From: Rallus limicola
Taxonomy: Eukaryota; Chordata; Aves; Gruiformes; Rallidae
Length of the DNA stretch: 64,000 nt
Assembly: GCA_022605955.1 (NCBI GenBank)
Contig: JAKCOZ010000016.1
Span: 13,520,001-13,584,000 of the forward strand
Reading direction: 5' to 3'
Shown: positions 15,001 to 25,400 of the stretch, one piece after another
How the letters are laid out: the number at the start of each line of letters is the position of its first letter
Position numbering within the stretch: the first letter of the stretch is position 1
Made by a program: the position numbers and the translations under genes
Notes under the pieces: generated by a model
Seen by the model: the letters and a program-made list of their open reading frames with translations, nothing else
What the model was told of the DNA's origin: nothing
Database searches by the model: none

Positions 15001-18000
15001 TTACCAGTAGATTGAAGGAACTACGACTTGCAACGCTTCCTTGACTCTTTTAATAGTTGCATATATAGAGAACAGAAAAATGGTAGAACCCCATGGATCT
15101 TCATTTGCCAATGCTTTTGGCTTTGCAGCACAGGCCCAACAGATGGAGCAACTGTTGAACAAGAAAATAAAAAGCAAATCAGAAGGAACTCTGAAGGACC
15201 AAAAAAGGCATTTTGAAGGGTGGGGGGAAGGTACTTCTCTGGAGAAGAGAAATCCTGTTCTATTTTTTGAGGTTACCTTCCCATCACATTTCCAGAAGTA
15301 GCCAAAACAATGATGGGAATCTTACTTCAGTGCATTGTCTAAAGAAAATACCTTGTTTATCTGGGATTGCTGTTCGGCGAAGGTGGCTTTTCTGCATGCA
15401 TGTGGGGTGACAATGCATTCATATTGTAAGGAATCTTCTGTAGACTGACTCTGTCAGGGGTGTGAGCTTGTATCTTTCTTCATAGAAACAATTTTTGATT
15501 GTAAATCCACCATTTAATAAGCACTAGAGATAATTATGCATCTTTTCTAGAGGAAGCAAGTTCAGAGTACTGGAATGGAATTCAGAAGTCACTGAGTTGA
15601 TGCATTTATTTTTTCAAAGTTGCATTCCTAAATGCAAGTTTATCATGGAAATGAATGGATATTCCGTTAAGATTTTTCACTGTAGCAGCTTAAAGCAACT
15701 GCAGTTTTCAAATTCTGATGTGATTATAATATGAAAAAAAAAAATGCTAATTTGAACAAAACCTCCAAGCTATTTATTTCCGTGATGGATTTCCATGATG
15801 GTTGTGATACTGATACTACTTTGGTGACTTGACACGTACAATGGGATTCCTTGTTTAGTAATAACCATGAACAAAGATGATGTGGTAGTAAATGAAGATC
15901 AGATTTCCAGGTGGCTAATTTTAGCTGCTTTTAGTGCAGCTGATGTCAAGGCCATCTTGATTTTGTGAAGGACCTGGTAGATTAGGAAGAAGGTATGCTG
16001 TCATGGGGCATGGTATTTAGTATGTGCATCTTGCAGGTGTGAACTGCAACCAGTAGAAGTAAAAGTATTATTCAAGGCATTGCAAATGTAAACCATAGCT
16101 TTGTGTTGCACTAGTTGTGATTTGGTTCTTAGTTGTAGCTAGAGTTTGGGTGAGTAGATCCACAGTGAAGATCATTATTTAAAAAAACCCAAATGCTTTA
16201 TATAATTAAATCATGAATGTGTGGAACATTAACATTCCAGCGAAAGGCATTACCGGTCCTTAGAGTATATCAAGAACGGATGCAACTCCGGAGAGATCCT
16301 TAGTCTTAAATATTCTGTGCATACACAGAATTGAAAGCAGTACTCCCCAGCCATGAATGGCCATGCCTACTGTGAGAGAAGTGCTCTTGCAGTAGAACTG
16401 GTATTGTACTTAAGGAACAGAGAAGGCAGGATATGGGAGGGTTTTCCAGGACATTGAAGTTTTTTCTGTGTTAACTTTTTTTTTCTTGGGGTTTCCTGTA
16501 TAGTGATATGCAGAAAATGTGAAGAAGGTGTCAGTTGTTGTGGAGCAAATTAAAATGGGCTTAGGCCTTCAAGGGAAAACCCCAGTGTCTGTATGTGTTG
16601 AGGACAGTGATTGTCCTTGCTGTGGGAAGTACTGTTATGCCAGTGAAGCTCTTTAAACACATGTCCTACACAACCCACAGCAAAATGTTGGAGAAATGCC
16701 TCTCTATGAAATCATACTCAGCAGAGTGCTGCTGGCTGTTGGGAAGACTGTCATGATTCTGTCTCTCAATGTTATCGGCTACTTGATTGCTTTTACATTA
16801 GTTTAATTAAGAGATTCGGGTGTGTGTGGTGTACCTTCTACTCCTAGAAGGCAGCACGTTGAATTATTTTGAATGCTGCTGGAAATAAGATGCTTCCTGG
16901 CCGCTGTGAATCAGGGCATACGTGGGGAAGTCTCAGCTGTTGCCTTACCTGTTCCACCCTTTGTATTTTTCAGGGCTAGCTCTTCCCTGTCAACAGCAGT
17001 TCAGCCTATACCTGCTGCTGTTAACAGCCTTTGCAGGCGGCAGCAGCAGCACAGGATGGACGTGATTCCTGCCAGTTTCCGTGCTGCCCACAGGACCCCA
17101 AGCAGCAGTGGAGAACTGATGGGAGGCATGTTCCTTCACTTGGCTGCTGCTTGGCAAAGCTATTAGCAGGAGTGATACCCTGGAGTATCTGTGCAGACTA
17201 CAGACAATATTGAATTGGCTGATGTTCAGTTATATTTTTATGATTATCTTTGCAACTGTGTGTGAAAACTTACTTTTCCAAAGAAAATCTTCAGGTTTTA
17301 AATATGTGGCTACCTCAGGGTTTTCCTTTCCACCTTCCCCTATATGTTTGTTGGTTGAGAATTTCTTTCTTAATGCTGATCAAGGGAAGAGGTTTGTAAG
17401 CTATTGGTAAAGGGATGTGTTCCTTTAGGGTGTTTGAACTGCATCCCCTCTCAGTAAGGGGGAGGGGTATTTTTGGCTTGGCAAAAGGCATTGTCCTCTT
17501 TGTAGAGGCAATGTAGCTTTCAAAATTGTTTTCAGCATGGATGATGATTTATAACTGTTTAACTATTTATAGCCACACATTTTTAGAAGCATGAAATGAT
17601 TATTAGACTAAAAGACCTCTGCTGAATTAGATTATTTTGGTTGCTTTGCTTGCGAAGTACACGCAGATACTGTCTTCTGTAACGTAAGCATGTCCTTCGT
17701 TCTTCTGAGATCAAAATACTTGTGTTGCTTTCCAGTTCTGTTTTTTGTGACATAGTGACTTCCTTGATGAAGGTTTTATTACAGCTTTACTTAGCTTAGA
17801 ATGCCTGTCTAGTACCTTCCTGCATCTTCATGAGTGTCATTTCCATATGGTTAGAAACGTCATAGGAAAATTCAAAAATTATGTTCTCTGTGTCCTAACA
17901 AGTAGCTTGCTGTATGTGTGGTGTTGGAGTTTACAAATAGAAGCAGTAGTATAGAGTGAGGAGGAGAGGGTTGGTCTGGGGAATTAAAACATACAGTATC

Positions 18001-18940
18001 AAGCATATTCACAATTCTGCAGTAAGAAAGTAGTAGAAAGTAGTGAAAATTGTCAAGGAATAACCAGAGAAGCAGCTTTGAGCTCGAAGGCTATGCAGAG
18101 TAAGATACTTTTAAAACAAAGTAATACAATATTTAGGAAGATCATTGCAAAAAAAAATTGCACCATTTCTACATTGCCTGCTTAGTTAGTAGGCATTTTT
18201 GGGGGTTTTGGTGGGGTTTTTTTTGTTGTTCTGGCCCTGAAATGTTCAAGAGCATACCATTTATTTTAAAAACCCTCTAATGGTGCTGGCTTCAGTAACA
18301 TTTGGCTTGGAGCTGAAATTATACCAAGAGTACATTAAGAATATTTTTTTTGTTTAGCTGATCTCAAAATAGTACATTGTTACAGCATTTTTACTGAGTT
18401 AGGAGATAACCCTGAAAGATAAATAAATCACTGTTGTTTGTTACAGATACTGTAACTGTAATATAGAAGCATCTAGGCTAGAGTTTCCAAAACTAAAATT
18501 GAAATGTAAAAATTCTCCTTGTGATTTAACTGCATATTTATAGAAATAACTTGAATTTAAGTGGTATTGTTAAAAAAACAATCATTTAATGTATCAATAC
18601 CACTGATGTTTGCAATGGCCAATGAACCTAATTTTGAAAGGAATCTCACATAGAAGTGAAATTCTGATGGTGCAAGGCCTTAACAATCCTTGCAGTGTGT
18701 TACATTTTCTATGGAAAAACACGTATCACAAAATAAAAGTGTAAATACCAAGGAGAACAAATCAAAGCCTTGTCCTCATACTGTAATGGGCTTCTGAGAA
18801 CCAAGGGTAATGCCGGGATAGAGCTATGCTGTCGAAACCTTCATGGTTTTTAATAACCTTTGAAAAATCCCACCGGTACCTTCCTTTTGGTTTTATCTGA
18901 TGTGTTGGCAGTGCGGTTTTAGAAACGTGTCTCACTTTTC
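55..18940 (+). other. Intron 1, upstream part: no gene found
   Basis: AT-rich intron. No ORF here has coding character or flanking splice sites that continue the frame. It holds A/C-rich low complexity at about 4781-4836 and 9750-9790, a C-rich/CA run near 9271-9292, an AT minisatellite at 11740-11796, a G-quadruplex motif at 6699-6724, and inverted repeats at 7621-7639 and 18560-18604. Some AT-rich stretches with TAATTA-type sites (about 3530-3640) could be regulatory. Confidence 0.7.
11740..11796. repeat. AT minisatellite, three tandem units
   Basis: Three consecutive units of about 19 bases, each beginning AGCT(A/G)TATATAT and ending in a T-rich stretch. This is simple-sequence expansion inside intron 1. 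Confidence 0.8.
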
Positions 18941-19122
18941 ACAGTCGCACTTTAAAGCACCGTGGGGATGGAGAGCGCACCGTGTTTGCACCGCCCAGTG
19001 TCCCGCGGGTCGGGGCAGGGGGCGAGGCGGGATGAAGTCGGATTGAGGAGTTACTGCGTCCTCTGTAGGAAGCGGGGCAGCCCAACCAAACGCTGAGACA
19101 GTCGCTGTAGTGAGTTCCGCGT

Positions 19123-19139
19123 AAAAAAAAAAAAAAAAA
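19123..19139 (+). repeat. A17 tract
   Basis: Run of 17 A followed by more A-rich sequence, inside the GC-rich island. It could be the tail of an old retrotransposed insert, but no body of such an element is recognisable before it. Confidence 0.8.
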
Positions 19140-19711
19140 GAATGAAAAAAAATCCCCAACCCCAAACAACCCCAATGTTGGAGAGCAAAGCAACGGCGGG
19201 GGCCGCGGAGCGAGGTTTGAGCCTCGGCTGCCGCCCCGGCCCGGTGCCCGCCGGGGGACGGAGCGGCGCGGTTGGGCGGAGAGCCGCGTAGTTCCCACGG
19301 CTTCCCGCGCCGGCGGCAGGTCTGCGGGAGGCGGGAAGGCAAGAGTTAATGCCCGCACCACACGCCGGGAAGAGCCGCCCGTTGGGGGTTAAACTGCGGA
19401 GTCTAATGGAATAATAACGGGTAGCACCATCTGCTGGCCTACTTCCGCAGAAGGAGTCAGTATTTTTAACGACATCTCTAATATTCATGCTGATGCATTT
19501 TGATGCTTTGTGCATTCGTTTCTTTCTGTGCTTTGTTGGAATCCGGCGGTCTGCTCGGAGCCGCTGTCGGAGGCCCGCTCCGGAGGGAAGGCGGCAGCCC
19601 TTGCCGTGCCCGGGCTGGAGGATCGGCGGATGGGCGCCTGCCAAGGGGGGGATATGTTGGTAAATCACACCGGGTGTTTGTGGAGGGTTGTGCATATCTT
19701 GGCTGCGGCTC

Positions 19712-19730
19712 GCTAAATAGGCCATTTAGC
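19712..19730 (+). promoter_or_regulatory. TATA-like inverted repeat upstream of the candidate first exon
   Basis: GCTAAAT and ATTTAGC form perfect 7-base arms around a 5-base centre. The CTAAATAG core is TATA-like and lies about 95 bases before the ATG at 19812. A start site around 19740-19760 would fit. No transcript evidence is available. Confidence 0.35.
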
Positions 19731-19811
19731 AATCTTCTTTCAATGCTTTTCTCTTGAGCACTGCCTGGGGTGCTGAAAAAGCAGAGGGCAAGCCTTTGTC
19801 TGACGCCAAAA

Positions 19812-19841
19812 ATGTCTTCAGCGAAGAGGCCAAGAGGAAGG
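19812..19841 (+). CDS. CHD9: Candidate alternative first coding exon of CHD9
   Basis: Ten codons, MSSAKRPRGR, from an ATG with A at -3 to a near-consensus donor (AGG|GTAAGTGAG). The phase is 0, exactly as for the upstream exon ending at 54, so it splices in frame to the exon at 21030. The joined protein would begin MSSAKRPRGR-PPSSKK and include KRPRGRPP, an AT-hook core like that of HMGA1. The position inside a CpG island supports a first exon. The 5' end of this exon is not determined, so only the coding part is given. It would make a CHD9 form lacking the long N-terminal region. Chance coincidence of ATG, donor and phase remains possible. Confidence 0.6.
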
Positions 19842-20190
19842 GTAAGTGAGAGCCTGAATGAGTGGGAGGAGGAGGGGTTCTTTGGGCTAAAAGGCTAATG
19901 GGATTGAATAACCTTCCTTATTACTGGCTGCTGCTGCGGGAGCCGTGCTGCATCGCCATCTTGAGCTTGTTGCCGTTCTCCCGAGTCCGGGCGGCTTGTT
20001 AGGGCTGCGGGCCTAGAGGTGGCATTTCGGGGCCAGCCGGTGCCGCGGCGCGGCCGTGAGCCTTCTCCCGTCAGGCCCCTCCAGGAGCGCGTCCCGCCGA
20101 GTGCCCCGGCCCGGGCCAGAAAATGGGTTGGGAAATTCCTGCTGGCTCTCCTTCGTGCTGTAGGCAGAGGCGCGCTTACGGGTGAGGACG

Positions 20191-21029
20191 TAACCGAACT
20201 GTTATCTGCTGGGTTTTTGTCTGTTTGAATAGGAAATTCTTTCCATTCCTCAAAGGGAAGGGGGAGGGGAGGAAAGCAAAGCAAAAACATGTCTGCTAGC
20301 CTGCTTAGAGAGAGGCTGCTAATCCCGATGTTGCCTCCGGAGGGTAAACAGTTCTGCAGCGATGAAATGGTGATTAAACCCCTGAAAATAAAAACAGGTT
20401 ACGCTTTCTGACTAAGGCACCGACCTCTCCTTGATCTGAGCAAAAGGAATACTGCTTTCTGATCTCGCTAGGAGCGTAGAGCTCTGTAATTTTGAGTTTT
20501 ACCTTTTGTCTGTTATTTAATCTTTGTTTTTAAGCATCTGTTATGTTTAGCACCCAGGTAGTCTTGCAGATCTTTCGTCTGCTTTACCGTATCTGTGGTC
20601 CCGGTATCTTAGTGAATTTGAAGTACAGATGCTGCTACCTTGGAGTTCTTTGCTTGTTTAGATTTTATGAGAAGAATGTTTATTGGGGATGTTGGAGGTG
20701 TGTGTCAAATATATGAGAACGCTGGAAAGGTTAAGGATCGGAGTCGCTAACCACAGAGGTGGAAAGAAGGCTGAGAGTATTTCGGGAAAAGATACTTATT
20801 TTCAGTACGTGGATCGGTTCTTTAAAACCCACAATTGATGTAGCTCTTCTGAAACCCACGCCATTCCGTGGTATCAATGGAATGCCTTCTTTTTTCTGTC
20901 TGCATGAGTCCCTGCCAGTTTAGGTTTTTTAAATGCATAACCAGATCAAAGGCAAATGCTCGTTTTCTTTAGAGGGATGTTTATATTCTTAAAATAAGGT
21001 GATTTTCTTTACTCTGTCTCTTTCTACAG
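20191..21029 (+). other. Intron 1, last part: nothing recognised
   Basis: Ordinary intron between the CpG island and the exon at 21030. It ends in a pyrimidine-rich tract and CTACAG acceptor. No ORF, repeat or RNA gene recognised. Confidence 0.7.
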
Positions 21030-21367
21030 CCTCCCTCCTCCAAGAAGACTGATGGTTCGGGATCATATACTAAGTTGCAGAATACCCAGGTGAGGGCAAT
21101 GACTGAAAAGAAGCAGAAGAAAAAAGCAGACTCAGAAAGTAAACAAGAGAAGGCAAATCGCATAATATCTGAAGCCATTGCAAAAGCAAAAGAGAGAGGA
21201 GAGAGGAACATTCCACGAGTCATGAGCCCTGAAAACTTCCCCAGTGTTTCAGCTGAAGGAAAAGAAGAAAAGAAGGGTAGAAAAGTTAAATCCAAACCCA
21301 AGGACAAGGAGAGCAAAAAACCGAAAACTGGTTCCTCATCCAAAATTAAAGAGAAGACAAAAATTGG
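21030..21367 (+). CDS. CHD9: CHD9 exon, Lys-rich N-terminal region
   Basis: 338 bases, phase 0 in and phase 2 out (GG|gtaagt). It begins PPSSKKTDGSG and is rich in Lys, Glu and Ser, with long basic stretches such as KKQKKKAD and the segment RNIPRVMSPENFP, which is typical of CHD9. A nuclear-localisation and nucleic-acid-binding role is likely from its charge. It is the acceptor both for the upstream exon and, if real, for the alternative exon at 19812. An internal ATG at 21099 is an unlikely start. Confidence 0.93.
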
Positions 21368-22460
21368 GTAAGTAGATTAAAATGTCATCTTAACTTCTCT
21401 TCAGACTGTCCTTGATTAAATGAAAATGCCTTGCTGATAATAAAACATTCCTCTCTGCTGCCTACGCAGAATTATTCCTGATGCGTGGACTCTCATTCAG
21501 CAACAAGAATGCTCTATTTTCTCTTTAGATAAAATCATTGTAGGACTAGCTTTTTGAAAGGAATTATTTTGAATTGACGTCCTAAAATATTCTATACTTG
21601 CTTTGAAGCAGAGATGAGACCAAAGTATCTTTTATCTGGTGGTGTAATCAGTTCCGACTCCAAATTAAGTTTTATCTGATAGTATAAATGCTGTCTTTAT
21701 CAATTTTGGCACGTATCTTCAGTACAGTGTGCATGATGAACTGCACAGGGAGAAATGGGAAGCTTAATGAACTTGTTAGCAAGTGAATATTCTTACAGAT
21801 ATCGTATGTATCAAAAGTGAAGTGTATATTGGAAAAATTGTGTTCTAAGCACTTTGTAGTCTTTAATCATATCAAGTTTATCTGCCCTCTTAAAAATTTT
21901 GCAGACTCAGCTGGGTCCAGCTGGGTGGATACCTTGGGGTAAGGTGCTTTCAAAAGACATGAGATATTAGAACGCTCTGAGGGATTCAGTAGGCAGCACG
22001 TCTTCGGACTGCACAGCTAACCTAGTTGCTGTATACTTTACAAGTATGTAGTTTCCAATGTTAAGTGTGTCAGTCAGCACTTGAAATGGGAATCTGAGAT
22101 ACAGTCTGATTTTTATTTTTTAAAACTATGCTCTTTTTGCGGTAGCAGAAATATTAACTGGCATATGTGTTGAAGTTTAAATGTCTCATATACATATGCA
22201 TATGCATGTTCTGGTGGATATGGAGCAGAAATGAATGTTCTTTTAATGAGCCTATTTCTCTGCAGTTTCTTTTTTTTTCTTTCTTCCTGGAGATAAGTGC
22301 TTTTTGTTACAAGAACTTGTCTTACAGCATAAAGGTTACTGCTTTAAACTCAGCTTGATTCTTAACCTGATCCGTTCAGTGTCTTAATTTCTTCCTTCGG
22401 TTACGGGTCAGTACCTGAATGCTGTGCACAATACTCTTCAGTGCACTGTATAAATTTTTC

Positions 22461-22478
22461 TTTTTTTTTTTTTTTTTT
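22461..22478 (+). repeat. T18 tract
   Basis: Uninterrupted run of T in intron 2 with no recognisable element attached. Confidence 0.85.
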
Positions 22479-25400
22479 CCATCTTGTTTAAAGTAGGATT
22501 TTGGATGTGTACTTCCAAAACTGATTTCACTTTCATGTTTCTGTGTTTAGTCGTGTTCTATAGCAGAGGTTTTGTGGGTCTGTCTGGTTAGAAAGCATAC
22601 ATGCTTTTGTTTAATTACTGACAGTTTCCTGCAGCTGTGTGTTAATTGCCCTTAGTGTGCCTTTTTTTCAGTCTTTTGGATAATTAAAAGACCTGCCAGA
22701 ATATCACCCTTACAATATACTACATAGTTCCCATAATATTTTTACTGCTTTTTATCAGAACAGTCAAGTAAACTGTTATCTTTGATTTATTTCTACATTC
22801 GGTTTTCTGTCTTCATGGAATGCTTAGCTGTGCCAGTTAGCTAGGGTCAGTTTTCAAGATTTCATGGAACTGCATCAGCTGGGAAATTGGCATTTCTCAA
22901 ACTGTTTTTAACCATCTTGATCCAAAATACCCTGAAGCTAGTAGAGACACTCCCATTTAATTAAGTATGGTCAACTTACCATAATTTTGCATTGAACTGT
23001 GCATTGCCTCCCCATTATTTCCCAGTTAAATCAGCTAGTGCCCCAGTAGCACTGTTAAGTTAATCACACTGCCAGGTATGACTTTAACGATGTGGGACAC
23101 ATACCTAAAGATTTAATGATCAGATCATGTTAAAGAGCAGTGAAGAGAGTCTCCTAGAGCCACGTATTAGAGATTTTACAGAATTTCTACGTAATTTGAT
23201 GGATATATAGCAGTAAATCAAATGCTTTGAGTCACTCACATACTTTTCTGCATCCAAACATCTTAATGTGGTGTTGTGTTAGCACCATTTTTTATTTATG
23301 TAAGCACATAAAATATTAACTGTTCAGCAAAGAATACGCTACAGTGGTTTTGAAGAGCAGTAATTGCAAAAGGGCCTTGATCTCTTTCTTAAAGAATAAT
23401 CTTACCAGATGCTCTCTTCTACAGAAATGTAACTATTGATCTTGTATAACAAGAATATTTACTGTAGAATTTGTCTTTTCAGAGGTGGTTCAAAAAATTG
23501 TGTGATTAATAAAACTTGTTTATTTAGAGAAGAGCAAAATTAAACCCAGTAAATAATAAGAGCCTTAGAAGGCTAAACAATTATTCTAAATTTTCCTCCT
23601 ATCCAGCATTCTTAGAAATACATTTCTCAATGGATTTAAGAACATCCTGGAAATTATTTTTACGTCAAAATAGGATTGGGATTTTAAGTGCGTGAATTGC
23701 TACATGGGTTTGATCATTTATCTTAAACTGACCAATCTTGGGAAATAATTTACCATGCTAAAATAATACTTTTAGAACACAAGAGCTTTATTGGGCAAGA
23801 AGGGGAAGGGAGGATTGCAATTCAAGGAAAACTTCTGGTTTCCTCTTGGACATAAGGATTTTTCAGAAATGTTTAGAAGTAGAAGCGAAAAACTACATTT
23901 TATTTTTCAAATTTTTATTCATTAAGAAGAAAAATAAGCAAAGAAGTATGTCTGACATCCCAAATGAGTATCGTTACTTTTCATTCAGTGTCTTCTATAG
24001 CAAACACTTTAAACTTTCAGTATCTGTCAATACAGTGATTCAGTTTGGTATTTGAGAGCCAGGCAGCTGCAGGAGGTGGTGCTGAGGTGTGTTTGAGAAG
24101 ATCAGCAAAGTCATGTTTCAAGTGACTCTTATTTGATTTACAGGCTATTATAGGGCTGAAAAAGCAAAAACGGCTAGCAAATATATTGATTTTTGGTTTT
24201 GAGAACTGTTTGACCAATGGTTTTAATCTGTCCTTTCACATCTCTGCTAGCATCGAAAGCAGCGTATCCAATATGAGCACAATTGTAATCATACCTCCTC
24301 TAGTGCAGTAAGCTCTTGTTTAGATTGTGATCGTAAACTTTGCTGGGCTCTTAGAAGTGTCCTGCCTGTGTATCATATCCTGTGTAGCAGAAAAAAATTA
24401 TAGCATGATTCTTTGCAGTTTATCATTGCTAGTTAGAAATTGCTAGCAGTTTTTCTAGGCAGACTGTAGTTTCATTCTGAAGGTGAGGATTAAGGGTTTT
24501 AATCCTCTGACCTGTTGCGGTCAAGGAAATAATTCCTCTTTTTTCTGTCAAATGGTTTAGAGCTGGATTCAGTAATTAGTAAAGTATATGCCATAAGTAT
24601 TGATGAAGATAATGAAATTTTTTTTTATTGCCAAGAACATTGTAAGTGTATATATGACAGAAATTATTACAAGTAGGATAATGCATGTGTTATATATTTA
24701 GCATTGCCAAAGTAAGCAGTTTGCTTAATGTGTAGATTACTGTTCAGGTTAGTTCTTTAAAATGAACTGAGCAGGTTTTTTTTTCTGACATCTGCAGAAC
24801 CATTTTTCATATCCTGGCTACTTACCAAGGTGCATTGATATTTAGGAATCTATTTAAACCCGTATTATTTTCGCATAGAACTTGTTTCCACTTATAAGCT
24901 TTTTTGAACTATTATTCTACTTCTTCCATTTAAGGTGATGCATATTTAAACTAAAAACTCTGCTTCTTGCCACTTGATATGAAGGATAGAAGAATTAGGT
25001 ATTTGTGAACATTCTGTTTTTCAAAAAAGTGGATTGGCATTTAGGTTTTATAGCTCTCAATGTATTCCCACCTACTCAAACATAAAATTAAATATCATGG
25101 CCCTGATGAAAAGCAGTAGCTCTGCACTGGTTGTGTAAAGGACAGTATCAGTAGACTAGATGTAGGAATTTCTTTTATCACTGCATAGTTTAAATAAATA
25201 AATCCCCCACATCCTAAGAATTTGATTTACAGAAGTTTGATCCAGGGTGGTAGCCCTTAAGTTCAAAACTGTTTCCTGATATCAGAAATGGCCGTGTTGT
25301 TTCATGTACTAAAAGAACATGGTGGATTATTTGTTCTTAACCCTTATATTATGCAGTAATGAATCAACGTGTGAACCTGTTCACTACTCAGATGAGTAAA

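Larger units (their letters stand above)
18950..20190. promoter_or_regulatory. CHD9: CpG-rich island, candidate internal promoter of CHD9
   Basis: GC- and CpG-dense sequence in otherwise AT-rich intron. It forms two lobes (about 18950-19380 and 19540-20190) separated by an AT-rich saddle. It contains a G-quadruplex motif (19007-19031), a CTCF-like site (19423-19439), a TATA-like inverted repeat (19712-19730) and a YY1-type GCCATCTTG (19955-19963). An ATG with a strong splice donor lies inside it at 19812. CpG islands of this size in vertebrates usually mark promoters. That it drives a short CHD9 transcript is inference. ORFs on both strands here are a by-product of GC richness. Confidence 0.7.

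Noticed and set aside
19051..19725. 224-codon minus-strand ORF across the CpG island
   Set aside because: It is Pro/Arg-rich low-complexity translation typical of GC-rich DNA and reads through the A17 tract as poly-Phe. No domain or splice support.
19842..20180. Second non-coding first exon ending near TTACG|GGTGAGG (about 20179)
   Set aside because: A fair donor and a YY1-type site are nearby, but there is no ATG in frame and no way to place its start, so it cannot be supported.
19895..20290. 131-codon minus-strand ORF at the island's downstream edge
   Set aside because: GC-driven composition with no recognisable family. Could only matter if a divergent transcript exists.
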